64,000 nt of DNA, taken from NCBI RefSeq assembly GCF_900112975.1, contig NZ_FONQ01000007.1, positions 96,147 through 160,146 of the forward strand, written 5' to 3'. Below, in pieces: positions 18,065-26,284 of the stretch. This DNA is from Flavobacterium xueshanense. GTDB taxonomy: Bacteria; Bacteroidota; Bacteroidia; Flavobacteriales; Flavobacteriaceae. The notes beneath the pieces were generated by a model. That model was given only the letters and a program-made list of their open reading frames with translations, did no database searches and was not told where the DNA came from. Position numbers and translations under genes: made by a program. Numbering within the stretch: the first letter of the stretch is position 1; each line of letters opens with the position of its first letter.

Positions 18065-18943
18065 ATGAAAAAAATAAGTGTCATAATTCTAGCCACAATA
18101 GGATTAATTTCCTGTAACAAAAATAGCGCTAAAGCCGATGGTTACGGAAATTTTGAAGCAACAGAAATAACTGTTTCCTCCGAAGCTAATGGAAAAATAG
18201 AGTTCCTAAAATTAGAAGAAGGAGACGTTTTAAAATCTCAATCACAAGTAGGATTAGTTGACACTTTGCAATTACATTTTGCAAAACAACAATTAATTGC
18301 GTCTAAAAGCACCGTTTCTTCTAAATCCGTAAATGTAGTATCGCAAAAAAGGATATTACAAGAGCAATTAAAAACTACCAACTTAGAGAAAAATAGAATC
18401 CTTAATATGTATGCAGAAAATGCTGCAACCAAACGCCAAGTAGATGAAATTGATGGAAAAGTAAAAGTCATCGAAGAACAGATAAAAAGCGTCGGAACTC
18501 AAAATGCACCGATTTTAAATGACTTGAAATCGATAGATGTTCAAATTGCCAAAATCAACGACCAAATAGCGAAAAGCAAAATTATTAATCCTATCAATGG
18601 AACGGTGTTAACTAAATATTCAGAGCCGGGTGAAATAACAGCATTTGGAAAACCAATATACAAAATTGCCGATATTTCCGAAATGACTTTGAGAATCTAT
18701 GTAAGCGAAACACAGTTATCAAAAATAAAAGTAGGACAAAATATAACCGTAAAAATTGATGCTGAAAAAGATATGAAATCATATCAAGGAACTATTTCAT
18801 GGATTGCATCTTCTGCAGAGTTTACTCCGAAAATTATCCAAACCAAAGAAGAACGGATAAATCTGGTTTATGCCGTGAAAGTGAAGGTCAAAAACGATGG
18901 TAGTTTAAAAATCGGGATGCCTGCCGAAATGTGGATTAAATAG
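18065..18943 (+). CDS. HlyD/MFP-family periplasmic adaptor, lipoprotein-type (YbhG-like)
   Basis: 292 residues. The N-terminus MKKISVIILATIGLISCNKN has a lipoprotein signal with the lipobox cysteine at 17. A biotinyl-lipoyl half motif follows, then an alpha-helical hairpin (residues about 70-165, heptad-rich) and the second half motif with SKIINPINGTVLTKYSEPGE, then a beta-barrel domain to the end. It should link the ABC permeases to the TolC channel. It is the YbhG equivalent in an operon with YbhF/YbhS/YbhR-like genes. The next gene is 166 bases away, the largest gap in the front part of the operon. Confidence 0.88.
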   Translation: MKKISVIILATIGLISCNKNSAKADGYGNFEATEITVSSEANGKIEFLKLEEGDVLKSQSQVGLVDTLQLHFAKQQLIASKSTVSSKSVNVVSQKRILQEQLKTTNLEKNRILNMYAENAATKRQVDEIDGKVKVIEEQIKSVGTQNAPILNDLKSIDVQIAKINDQIAKSKIINPINGTVLTKYSEPGEITAFGKPIYKIADISEMTLRIYVSETQLSKIKVGQNITVKIDAEKDMKSYQGTISWIASSAEFTPKIIQTKEERINLVYAVKVKVKNDGSLKIGMPAEMWIK

Positions 18944-18970
18944 TTGCTTTAGATTACGTTAAGTCGATAA

Positions 18971-19066
18971 GTTTACGGCCACGCGAAAAAAGCATTCAAA
19001 GAAGATAACTTAAAAGAAATTGCAGCCTGTATTTTACAGGATTGGGTATTGATTTTTACAAAATGA
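18971..19066 (+). other. Short open remnant between HlyD and OsmC genes
   Basis: A 31-codon stretch without a start codon, following a stop at 18968, reads GHAKKAFKEDNLKEIAACIL and ends at TGA 19064-19066. The residue mix looks protein-like, unlike the very A/T-rich spacer on both sides. It may be the tail of a deleted gene. I recognise no family. Confidence 0.25.
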
Positions 19067-19109
19067 ATACAAATAATTAATAATCAATAATAAAAATAAA
19101 ATCATAAAA

Positions 19110-19562
19110 ATGGAAAAGCACTATTATAATGTAGATGTTAATTGGAATAACGATCGTAAAGGAAATTTATGTTCTCCCGAAATAAATCAATTTAATACTG
19201 AAAACAAATGTATTGAAGTTGCAACTCCTCCTGAATTTCCAAAAGGAATCTCTGGTATTTGGTCGCCAGAACACTTATTTACTGCTGCTGTAAGCAGTTG
19301 TTTAATGACCACTTTTTTATCAATAGCAGAAAATTCAAAACTTGAATTTACAAGTTTTAGTTGCAAATCAAAAGGTGTTCTGGAACAAGTCGATGGGAAA
19401 TTTCTAATGAGTGAAATAATTCTAGAACCAACTGTAACTATAACTCATGAAAAAGACCGTGAAAGAGCCGAAAGAGTGTTACAAAAATCGGAAGCTGCTT
19501 GCTTAATTTCAAATTCAATAATTTCAAAAATTACCATGATTTCAACAATAAACATGCAGTAA
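19110..19562 (+). CDS. OsmC/Ohr-family protein
   Basis: 150 residues of the OsmC-like fold, a thiol peroxidase family acting on organic hydroperoxides. The family signature is seen as WSPEHLFTAAVSSCLMTTFL with the first catalytic cysteine near residue 66. The second cysteine is near 133 in KSEAACLISNSI. Some clades of the family are paralogues without peroxidase activity, but both cysteines are kept here. Its place inside an efflux operon suggests a detoxification role alongside export. It starts about 165 bases after the HlyD gene, with A-rich sequence before the ATG. Confidence 0.85.
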   Translation: MEKHYYNVDVNWNNDRKGNLCSPEINQFNTENKCIEVATPPEFPKGISGIWSPEHLFTAAVSSCLMTTFLSIAENSKLEFTSFSCKSKGVLEQVDGKFLMSEIILEPTVTITHEKDRERAERVLQKSEAACLISNSIISKITMISTINMQ

Positions 19563-19564
19563 TT

Positions 19565-19966
19565 ATGAAAAAAACAATTTCATATAGCATCGCATTTCTG
19601 TTAGCTGCTTTTGGGTTGCTTACCTTGTTTTTAAGTGCTTCTGTCATTTTTGACTTATTTGGAATTAGAGGCAAAGAGGGAAATTATGTTCTGTTTATCG
19701 TTTGGGCAAATTTTATAAGTAGTGTAATCTATTTACTTGCAAGTTATGGATTCATTAAAAACAAAAAGTGGACAACCACAATTTTGGTAATTTCGGCACT
19801 AATTCTTACAAATGCATTCATAGGTTTTATTTTTTACATCAACGAAGGCGGAGTGCATGAAACTAAAACAATTGGAGCGATGCTTTTTAGAATTACCGTA
19901 ACCTTAATCTTTGTTGCAACTGCCTATTTCACGATCACCAAGAAGAAACAAATTAATACTAATTAA
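19565..19966 (+). CDS. Four-helix membrane protein of unknown function
   Basis: 133 residues from the ATG at 19565, which sits two bases after the OsmC stop. A longer frame from 19499 would overlap OsmC and is unlikely. Four hydrophobic segments lie at about residues 5-28, 42-62, 70-93 and 108-125, with short polar loops, so both ends are probably cytoplasmic. There is no catalytic motif. It resembles small DoxX-like or uncharacterised Flavobacterium membrane proteins only in general layout, so no function is assigned. It is in the efflux operon. Confidence 0.7.
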   Translation: MKKTISYSIAFLLAAFGLLTLFLSASVIFDLFGIRGKEGNYVLFIVWANFISSVIYLLASYGFIKNKKWTTTILVISALILTNAFIGFIFYINEGGVHETKTIGAMLFRITVTLIFVATAYFTITKKKQINTN

Positions 19967-19978
19967 AAATTATAGAAT

Positions 19979-20419
19979 ATGTTAAAAATAAAAATTGCCC
20001 TTTTAGCTACAGTTGGACTATTACTTTTCTCCTGTAACACGAAATCGAAAGAAGAAAAATCCACTGAAATTAAAATTGAAGAACACCAACATTCTAAGGC
20101 CGAAGCCATTCAATTAAATAAAGGTAAAAAATGGAAAGTAGATGATAATATGATGCTTCACATTCGAAACATGGAAAAAGATGTGGTCAATTTTGATAAA
20201 GAAGACGACAAAAATTATTCATTATTCGCTGATAAATTAAAGGTAAATTTAGATTTACTGACATCCAATTGCACCATGAAAGGAGAAGCTCACGATGAAC
20301 TTCACAAATGGTTAGTACCTTATATCGAATTAGTCAATGCGTTTTCTAAAGAGAAATCAGCAAATCAATTTATAGAAATTCAACATTATTTCAAAACATT
20401 TAATCAATATTTCCAATGA
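19979..20419 (+). CDS. Predicted lipoprotein of unknown function
   Basis: 146 residues with a lipoprotein signal (LLATVGLLLFSCN, lipobox cysteine near 19). A charged His-containing linker and a helical domain follow, containing SNCTMKGEAHDELHKWLVPY. The Cys-Met-x-x-x-x-His pattern resembles the metal-responsive DUF3347-like domains found next to metal resistance genes in Bacteroidota, which is suggestive only. It is probably anchored in the periplasm or outer membrane. It overlaps the cupin gene by four bases (ATGA), so the two are likely translated together. Confidence 0.7.
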   Translation: MLKIKIALLATVGLLLFSCNTKSKEEKSTEIKIEEHQHSKAEAIQLNKGKKWKVDDNMMLHIRNMEKDVVNFDKEDDKNYSLFADKLKVNLDLLTSNCTMKGEAHDELHKWLVPYIELVNAFSKEKSANQFIEIQHYFKTFNQYFQ

Positions 20420-20703
20420 TTTTAAAAAACTTGCACACCGAAAATAAACCTGTTCAAACGCAACTGTTATTTGAACCAAGTGAATCTAAAGTACTTTCAA
20501 TGCAAATTGCAAAAGGAGAAACGCTTAAGGAACACGTTTCAAAAGTACCGGCATTATTAGTTTGCGTTTCAGGAAATGCCGTTTATACTGATGAAAAAGA
20601 GATAGTGATCAATCTCAGTTCAGGTGTTTATGTCATGATTCAAGAAAACATCAAACACGCCGTAAAAGCGATTGAAGAAAGTAATTTCTTATTGGTGAAG
20701 TAA
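20416..20703 (+). CDS. Small cupin-domain protein
   Basis: 95 residues forming a single cupin beta-barrel: LEKxHVSK-like first motif (ETLKEHVSKVPALLVCVSGN) and second motif around SSGVYVMIQENIKHAVKAIE. Single cupins of this size bind small ligands or a metal; the sequence keeps only one histidine in each motif, so metal binding is uncertain. The start overlaps the preceding lipoprotein stop (ATGA), and its TAA shares a base with the ATG of the ABC ATPase gene, indicating tight translational coupling inside the efflux operon. Confidence 0.75.
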   Translation: MILKNLHTENKPVQTQLLFEPSESKVLSMQIAKGETLKEHVSKVPALLVCVSGNAVYTDEKEIVINLSSGVYVMIQENIKHAVKAIEESNFLLVK

Positions 20704-21599
20704 TGAGCATTTCAGTCAACAACATATCAAAATCTTACAAAAAGTTAAAAGTAGTTGAAAACATTACTTTTGATGTAAAAGAAGGAGAACTATTTGGATT
20801 AATAGGCCCAGATGGTGCCGGAAAAACTACCATTTTCAGAATCCTGACTACCCTTTTAGTAGCTAACGAAGGCAGCGCAGAAGTTGCAGGGTATGATGTA
20901 CTCAAAGGACTCAAAGAAATTAGAAATTCTGTGGGATATATGCCAGGGAAATTCTCGTTGTATCAGGATTTAACCGTGGAAGAAAATTTAGATTTTTTCG
21001 CAACTATTTTCGGAACCACTATCGAAGAAAATTATGATTTAATCAAAGACATCTACGTTCAGATTGAGCCTTTTAAAACGAGAAGAGCAGGAGCGCTTTC
21101 TGGGGGAATGAAACAAAAATTAGCGTTGTGTTGTGCGTTAATTCATGCTCCAAAAGTATTGTTTCTGGACGAACCAACCACTGGAGTTGATCCCGTTTCC
21201 CGAAAAGAATTTTGGATTATGCTCAAACGATTGCAAAAAAAAGGCATTACCATTTTAGTTTCAACACCTTATATGGACGAAGCTTCACTTTGCGATAGAA
21301 TAGCTTTGATACAAAAAGGCAAGATTTTAAAAATTGATTCCCCAGAAAATATCATCAATAACTATGAAAAAATAATTTATGATGTGCAAGCAAAAAACAC
21401 ACACGGACTGATTCACGATTTAAAGAATTATCCCAATCAATACAGTGTTTATGCGTTTGGTGAATTCATTCATTACATTGATAAAAAAGCAGATTTTAAT
21501 CCAAACGATTTACACGACTATTTAAAAAATAAAAATCATACGGATATAGTTATAAAACCCGCAATAATAACGATTGAAGATGTTTTCATGGATTTGTAA
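20703..21599 (+). CDS. ABC transporter ATP-binding protein (YbhF N-half-like)
   Basis: 298 residues. Walker A is GPDGAGKTT near residue 35, the Q-loop region is followed by GYMPGKFSLYQDL, the signature is LSGGMKQKLALCCALIHAP and Walker B is VLFLDEPTTGVDPVSR. The unusual PDGAGKTT and SGGMKQKL spellings match the first ATPase half of E. coli YbhF; here that half is a separate gene. A C-terminal extension of about 70 residues follows the ATPase fold. It energises the ABC-2 permeases downstream for drug or cation export. Its start overlaps the cupin stop by one base. Confidence 0.9.
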   Translation: MSISVNNISKSYKKLKVVENITFDVKEGELFGLIGPDGAGKTTIFRILTTLLVANEGSAEVAGYDVLKGLKEIRNSVGYMPGKFSLYQDLTVEENLDFFATIFGTTIEENYDLIKDIYVQIEPFKTRRAGALSGGMKQKLALCCALIHAPKVLFLDEPTTGVDPVSRKEFWIMLKRLQKKGITILVSTPYMDEASLCDRIALIQKGKILKIDSPENIINNYEKIIYDVQAKNTHGLIHDLKNYPNQYSVYAFGEFIHYIDKKADFNPNDLHDYLKNKNHTDIVIKPAIITIEDVFMDL

Positions 21600-21601
21600 A
21601 T

Positions 21602-21700
21602 TAATTAAAAATTAAAAATCTGTGATAATCTGTGACCCGAGCGATAGCGAACAGGCGAAGCAAATCTGTGGCAAAAAAATGAGAGTGATTCATGCCTCAC
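21602..21700. repeat. Intergenic repeat with ATCTGTG units
   Basis: Between the two ATPase genes, AATCTGTG occurs in close copies (AAAATCTGTGATAATCTGTG and AAATCTGTGGC) around a GAGCGATAGCGAACAGGCGAAGC core. The 14-mer GATTCATGCCTCAC at its end also occurs at about 13638-13651, far away beside the ABC exporter, so this is dispersed repeat sequence and not operon-specific signal. Confidence 0.5.
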
Positions 21701-21709
21701 AATAACAAT

Positions 21710-22444
21710 ATGGACAAAGAAAAAATTATATCTGTAAAAAACTTAACCAAAAAATTTGGCGATTTCACGGCTGTCAAAGGCATTTCCTTTGATGTGTATA
21801 AAGGGGAGATCTTTGGATTTTTGGGAGCCAATGGAGCAGGAAAAACAACGGCAATGAAAATGTTGATTGGAATTTCAAATCCCACTTCTGGAGAAGCCAA
21901 TGTAGCTGGTTTTGATGTGCTTACACAAGCCGAAATGGTTAAAAAAAGCATCGGATATATGAGCCAAAAATTCTCTATGTACGATGATTTGACCATCAAA
22001 GAAAATATAACTTTTTTTGGCGGAATTTATGGTTTGTCAAGAATGCAAATTAAACAAAAAATAGCCCAATTAATCGAAGAATTACAGCTTCAGGATGTGG
22101 TAAATAATTTAGTAGGTTCATTACCGTTGGGTTGGAAACAAAAATTATCATTTTCTGTAGCCTTATTACACGAACCAAAAATTGTTTTTCTGGACGAGCC
22201 AACAGGTGGCGTTGACCCAATTACCAGAAGACAATTTTGGGAAATGATTTATACACAAGCCTACAAAGGAACTACCATTTTTGTAACCACACATTACATG
22301 GATGAAGCCGAATATTGCGACCGGGTTTCTATTATGGTAGATGGTGCTATTGAAGCGCTCGATTCGCCAAAAAATTTGAAAGAACAATTCAAAGTAGATT
22401 CTATGAATGATGTGTTTTTAAAATTAGCGCGGAATATTGAATAA
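21710..22444 (+). CDS. ABC transporter ATP-binding protein (YbhF C-half-like)
   Basis: 244 residues from the ATG at 21710. An ATG at 21692 lies within dispersed repeat sequence shared with another locus, so the later start is preferred. Walker A is GANGAGKTT near 40. The signature is degenerate, LPLGWKQKLSFSVALLHEP, in place of LSGGxxQ, and Walker B is IVFLDEPTGGVDPITR. The LPLGWKQ form is exactly what the second ATPase half of YbhF shows, so the two split genes together reconstitute that protein as a heterodimeric motor. The first permease gene follows after a short gap. Confidence 0.88.
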   Translation: MDKEKIISVKNLTKKFGDFTAVKGISFDVYKGEIFGFLGANGAGKTTAMKMLIGISNPTSGEANVAGFDVLTQAEMVKKSIGYMSQKFSMYDDLTIKENITFFGGIYGLSRMQIKQKIAQLIEELQLQDVVNNLVGSLPLGWKQKLSFSVALLHEPKIVFLDEPTGGVDPITRRQFWEMIYTQAYKGTTIFVTTHYMDEAEYCDRVSIMVDGAIEALDSPKNLKEQFKVDSMNDVFLKLARNIE

Positions 22445-22474
22445 AGATTGAAAAGTTAAAATGTCAATTAGTAA

Positions 22475-22501
22475 TGAGATTGTTTCGCAAGCTCGCAATG
22501 A
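22475..22501. repeat. Dispersed GTCATTGCGAG-type repeat fragment
   Basis: The stretch is the reverse complement of GTCATTGCGAG(n)GAAACAATCTC and matches the loop of the structured repeat near 32232. It overlaps the apparent N-terminal extension of the permease frame, which argues that the permease really starts at 22512. Confidence 0.45.
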
Positions 22502-22511
22502 CCAAATAAAA

Positions 22512-23618
22512 ATGAAAAGATTTATCGGATTTGTAAAAAAAGAATTCTACCATATTTTTAGGGATAAACGCTCCTTGTTTATTCTGTTTGGTATGCCAAT
22601 TGCTCAAATTTTACTCTTTGGTTTTGCCATAACAAATGAAATTAACAATGTTGATATTGCCATTTTAGACCAGTCAAATGATGTAGAAACGCAGAAAATC
22701 ATTTATAAAATAAAGGCATCCCCTTATTTTAATGTTGAAAACCAAATTGAAAAAGAAAGTGATATAGAATCGGAATTTAAAAAAGGAAAAATTAAAGCAG
22801 TCCTGATTTTTGAACCGAATTTCAGTAAAAATCTAGAAACAAAAAAAGTAGCTGTATTACAAGCAATAACTGATGCGACCGAACCTAATGTCGCTAATAC
22901 CATAGCGAATTATACCTCGGCTATTATTCAGAATTATCAGTTACAAAAAAAACAATCCAATAGCAATCAGGTAAAAGTGGAAGTACAATCCAGAATGTTT
23001 TATAATCCGGAACTCAAAAGTGTTTTTAATTTTGTCCCTGGTGTTATGACTGTAATTTTAATGTTAGTTTCGGCTATGATGACCTCTATTTCTATTACAC
23101 GAGAAAAAGAATTAGGAACTATGGAAATCCTCCTGGTTTCTCCATTAAAACCATTTCAGGTAATTATTGGCAAAGTATTTCCGTACATTTTTCTTTCTAT
23201 TATCAATGCAATTATAATTTTAGTATTGGGCTATTTTGTTTTCAAAATGCCAATCAATGGAAGTATATTTTTGTTGGGTTTTGAAAGTATTTTATTTATC
23301 ATTTCCGCTCTTTCATTGGGCATATTAATTTCCACCGTTTCTAATTCACAGCAAACTGCTATGATGCTCTCTTTAATGGGATTAATGCTGCCGGTAATCA
23401 TTCTTTCCGGATTCATTTTCCCTATAAACAGTATGCCATTGCCAATGCAAGTTATCAGCAACATCATTCCAGCAAAATGGTTCATTATCATTGTAAAAGC
23501 CATTATGCTCAAAGGAGTCGGAATTCAATATATATGGAAAGAAACGCTGATATTAATTGGGATGACTGTATTTTTTATAACATTGAGCATTAAAAAATAT
23601 AAAATTAGATTAGAATAA
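22512..23618 (+). CDS. ABC-2 type permease (YbhS/YbhR-like), first copy
   Basis: 368 residues from the ATG at 22512 (MKRFIGFVKKEFYHIFRDKR). The frame is open from 22461, but that extension is dispersed-repeat sequence. The family layout is present: an N-terminal transmembrane helix, a large extracytoplasmic domain (residues about 45-160), then five membrane segments with the characteristic ITREKELGTMEILLVSPLKP coupling helix and FIFPINSMPLPMQ loop. It should pair with the second permease and the two ATPases as the inner-membrane part of a YbhFSR-type pump. Confidence 0.88.
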   Translation: MKRFIGFVKKEFYHIFRDKRSLFILFGMPIAQILLFGFAITNEINNVDIAILDQSNDVETQKIIYKIKASPYFNVENQIEKESDIESEFKKGKIKAVLIFEPNFSKNLETKKVAVLQAITDATEPNVANTIANYTSAIIQNYQLQKKQSNSNQVKVEVQSRMFYNPELKSVFNFVPGVMTVILMLVSAMMTSISITREKELGTMEILLVSPLKPFQVIIGKVFPYIFLSIINAIIILVLGYFVFKMPINGSIFLLGFESILFIISALSLGILISTVSNSQQTAMMLSLMGLMLPVIILSGFIFPINSMPLPMQVISNIIPAKWFIIIVKAIMLKGVGIQYIWKETLILIGMTVFFITLSIKKYKIRLE

Positions 23619-23624
23619 TTTTCA

Positions 23625-23705
23625 GGAGCTATTTCCTGCTTTCCGCTCCAATCTTTTCTTTTTTAAAGAAAAAAAGAAAAGGATTTTCACTAGAATCAGG
23701 GCTAA
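23625..23705 (-). repeat. Structured dispersed repeat, copy A (minus orientation)
   Basis: Read on the minus strand it begins TAGCCCTGATTCTAG, has ATCCTTTTC facing GAAAAGAT in a hairpin, and ends AGCAGGAAATAGCTCC. The last 16 bases are identical to 32283-32298. It fills the gap between the two permease genes. Confidence 0.6.
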
Positions 23706-23715
23706 AAAATAAATT

Positions 23716-24837
23716 ATGAAAACAATATTATTCATCATACAAAAAGAGTTTAAGCAAATTTTTAGAGATAAAAGTATGCTGCAACTGATATTTATTTTGC
23801 CCATTTTGCAATTATTAATTTTGTCAAATGCAGCCACATTCGACGTTAAAAACATTGCCATTACCTTTGTTGATAATGACCAAAGTCGGGATTCAAGAGA
23901 TTTGATAAATGCTTTTAAAGCATCAACCTATTTTAAAGTTACAGAACCTCATTTTTCTGAAAAAGAAGCTGTCGAAGAAATGCAAAAAGGAAAAACAGAT
24001 ATCATTGTAAACATTCCTGTTCACTTCAATCGTGACCTGCAAAAAGACCAAAAAGCGAGCATTTCAGTAAGTATTAATGCCATTGATGCCGCAACAGCTG
24101 GTGTTGAAAACGTATATGTAACGCAGACACTAAATACCTATAATCAAAACATTCAAATGCAGTCAAAATACTTCTCCGAAAACAAAGAAGTAGCGCAAAA
24201 CATAATGGTTATTCCCTCTTTTTGGTATAACAATACCTTAAATTATAAAACGTTTATGGTGCCTGGTATTTTGGTTTTATTGGTTACTATGCTTACTTTA
24301 TTTCTGTCGTCTATGAATATTGTTAGAGAAAAAGAATTGGGAACATTAGAGCAAATAAATGTAACACCTATAAAAAAATATCAGTTTATTATTGGCAAAT
24401 TATTCCCGTTTTGGGCGCTTGGGTTAGTGATTTTAACCGTGGGTTTAGTAATAGCCAAAGTTGTTTTTGATGTTCCAATGTTAGGTAATATTTTACTGGT
24501 TTATGGTTTCACATCGGTGTATTTACTTTTAATTTTAGGATTCGGACTGTATATATCCAATCATACCGAAACCCAACAACAAGCCATGTTTATTGCCTGG
24601 TTTTTTATGGTAATCTTTATTTTGATGAGCGGCTTGTTTACACCTATAGAAAGTATGCCGAAATGGGCTCAAAAGCTTACTTTGTTAAATCCGATTCGCT
24701 ACTTTGTAGAGTTTATAAGAATGGTTCTTTTGAAAGGTTCCGGTTTTTCTGACGTGCTGAATAATCTATTAATCGTCACTGGTTTTGCAGTATTTGTCAA
24801 TGGTATGGCGGTTTGGAGTTATAAAAAAACAAACTAA
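23716..24837 (+). CDS. ABC-2 type permease (YbhS/YbhR-like), second copy
   Basis: 373 residues, clearly related to the preceding permease: an N-terminal helix after KEFKQIFRDKSMLQ, a periplasmic domain, the coupling sequence IVREKELGTLEQINVTPIKK near residue 205, and the loop GLFTPIESMPKWAQK near 315. Six membrane segments are expected. Two different permeases with two different ATPases suggest an asymmetric four-part exporter as in YbhFSR. The ATG at 23716 follows directly after a dispersed repeat. Confidence 0.88.
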   Translation: MKTILFIIQKEFKQIFRDKSMLQLIFILPILQLLILSNAATFDVKNIAITFVDNDQSRDSRDLINAFKASTYFKVTEPHFSEKEAVEEMQKGKTDIIVNIPVHFNRDLQKDQKASISVSINAIDAATAGVENVYVTQTLNTYNQNIQMQSKYFSENKEVAQNIMVIPSFWYNNTLNYKTFMVPGILVLLVTMLTLFLSSMNIVREKELGTLEQINVTPIKKYQFIIGKLFPFWALGLVILTVGLVIAKVVFDVPMLGNILLVYGFTSVYLLLILGFGLYISNHTETQQQAMFIAWFFMVIFILMSGLFTPIESMPKWAQKLTLLNPIRYFVEFIRMVLLKGSGFSDVLNNLLIVTGFAVFVNGMAVWSYKKTN

Positions 24838-24866
24838 AATCTTTAATTAATTCTTTAATAATTCAA

Positions 24867-25301
24867 ATGAAAAAACTTATATATGCCCTGTTTTTACCTC
24901 TGTTTTTTAATTATTCCTATAGTCAGGAATCTTATTCTTTAACTGTTAAAGTAAATGATTTAAGAAATTCTAAAGGAGTTATGTTATTTATATTATACAA
25001 CAAAGAGGGGTCTTTACCCGATGAAAAATTAAAAAAATATTATAAAAAAGAAATTACAGCCATTTCAAAGAATTCGTCATCTGCAACCTTCAATAATCTC
25101 CCAAAAGGGAATTATGCAGTATTTATTTTACACGATGAGAATGACAACAGTAAAATAGATAAAAAATTTATTTTGCCTACTGAAGGAGTTGGGTTTTCAA
25201 ATTTTAAAAACATAAACCTTACCAATCGTCCTAACTTTTCTAAAGCAAGTTTCCAGATAAACGAAGATTTAACAAAAGCTATTAAAATTATTTACAAGTA
25301 A
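24867..25301 (+). CDS. DUF2141-family secreted protein
   Basis: 144 residues with a signal peptide (MKKLIYALFLPLFFNYSYSQ, cut likely after YSQ). The mature part shows the DUF2141 beta-sandwich pattern: SLTVKVNDLRNSKGVMLFIL near the start, then LPKGNYAVFILHDENDNSKI with its acidic DENDN turn, and EGVGFSN. Members are predicted exported proteins of unknown function, common in Bacteroidota. It lies 29 bases after the second permease, so it may ride on the efflux transcript. Confidence 0.82.
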   Translation: MKKLIYALFLPLFFNYSYSQESYSLTVKVNDLRNSKGVMLFILYNKEGSLPDEKLKKYYKKEITAISKNSSSATFNNLPKGNYAVFILHDENDNSKIDKKFILPTEGVGFSNFKNINLTNRPNFSKASFQINEDLTKAIKIIYK

Positions 25302-25381
25302 TGGGTTCAAACTATTTCAAAATGAGATAACCATTAATTCGGCTTTAAATAATTCAATTAGAGATATAAAATAAATTATTT

Positions 25382-26284
25382 ATGAGAAATAATATAGTAT
25401 TGGCTTTTGTTATTTTAATATCAAATATTGCATCTACACAAACTAAAGTAGATTCAATAGCGTCTCTTAATTTAGATAAAATAGCTCAAGTAAACCAAGG
25501 AGAAAGTTATGTTACTTTTCCTTCTGATATTGGAAATTTAGAACCATTAATATTTGAGGCAAATGTAAGTCCTAACTTTAAAATTCGAGAACGTAATGAT
25601 TCAAGATTAATGGCAGTGCTTACCTCTCAAATCATTATAAGAATGTTTGATGAATATTCTTATCCAGTAAAAACTCCCAGTTATATTCCTCAAATAGCAT
25701 TTTATTTTTTAACAGGGAATAAAAAGGCAACCAATAAATTAACTTTATTTGGTAAAATTGCACATCATTCGAATGGACAAGACGGAAACTTCTATACAGA
25801 AAATGGAGATGTCAATTTGCAATCGGGAAATTTTGCTACTAATTATGTAGAACTTGGATTTTTAAAATCATCATACAGTAACCAACTCAATGCTTTTAAA
25901 TTTATTAAAAGTTCTATTGAAATTCATCCTAAGAAATGGATGTTAGAGGAGCTTCAAGGCCTATATAGTGGCCTTCGATGGCACAGTACTTTTTTAGCAT
26001 ATAAACTTCCAATGAAAAGTAATTTAGTAAAAAGTAAAGAACAAAGAGCAAACTTTTCTGTGAAAGCTGAAACTACATGGATGTTTGACAATATTAATGA
26101 TTGGCATACTTTTAATTTAAACAGACTTAATGCTAGTTTAATTGTTTATTATCATCCAAAATTTTTAGAAGATTTAGGCTTCTTTGTTCAATTCTTTCAC
26201 GGTATGGATTACTATAATATTTATTTTCAACATCAAATTAATACGATCCGTTTTGGTATAATGACAGAAGTTTTAAGATTTTAG
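25382..26284 (+). CDS. Outer-membrane beta-barrel protein with OMPLA-like HxSNG motif
   Basis: 300 residues with a signal peptide (to about STQ, residue 20). The mature part has alternating polar and hydrophobic strands, as in outer-membrane barrels, and ends in phenylalanine. Residues 128-132 read HHSNG, matching the HxSNG active-site motif of outer-membrane phospholipase A (His142 and Ser144 in E. coli). An Asn at 154 in FATNYVEL is placed like the third catalytic residue. I therefore suggest a phospholipase-A-type barrel, but overall similarity is low and activity is unproven. It is the last gene of the long plus-strand series. Confidence 0.55.
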   Translation: MRNNIVLAFVILISNIASTQTKVDSIASLNLDKIAQVNQGESYVTFPSDIGNLEPLIFEANVSPNFKIRERNDSRLMAVLTSQIIIRMFDEYSYPVKTPSYIPQIAFYFLTGNKKATNKLTLFGKIAHHSNGQDGNFYTENGDVNLQSGNFATNYVELGFLKSSYSNQLNAFKFIKSSIEIHPKKWMLEELQGLYSGLRWHSTFLAYKLPMKSNLVKSKEQRANFSVKAETTWMFDNINDWHTFNLNRLNASLIVYYHPKFLEDLGFFVQFFHGMDYYNIYFQHQINTIRFGIMTEVLRF

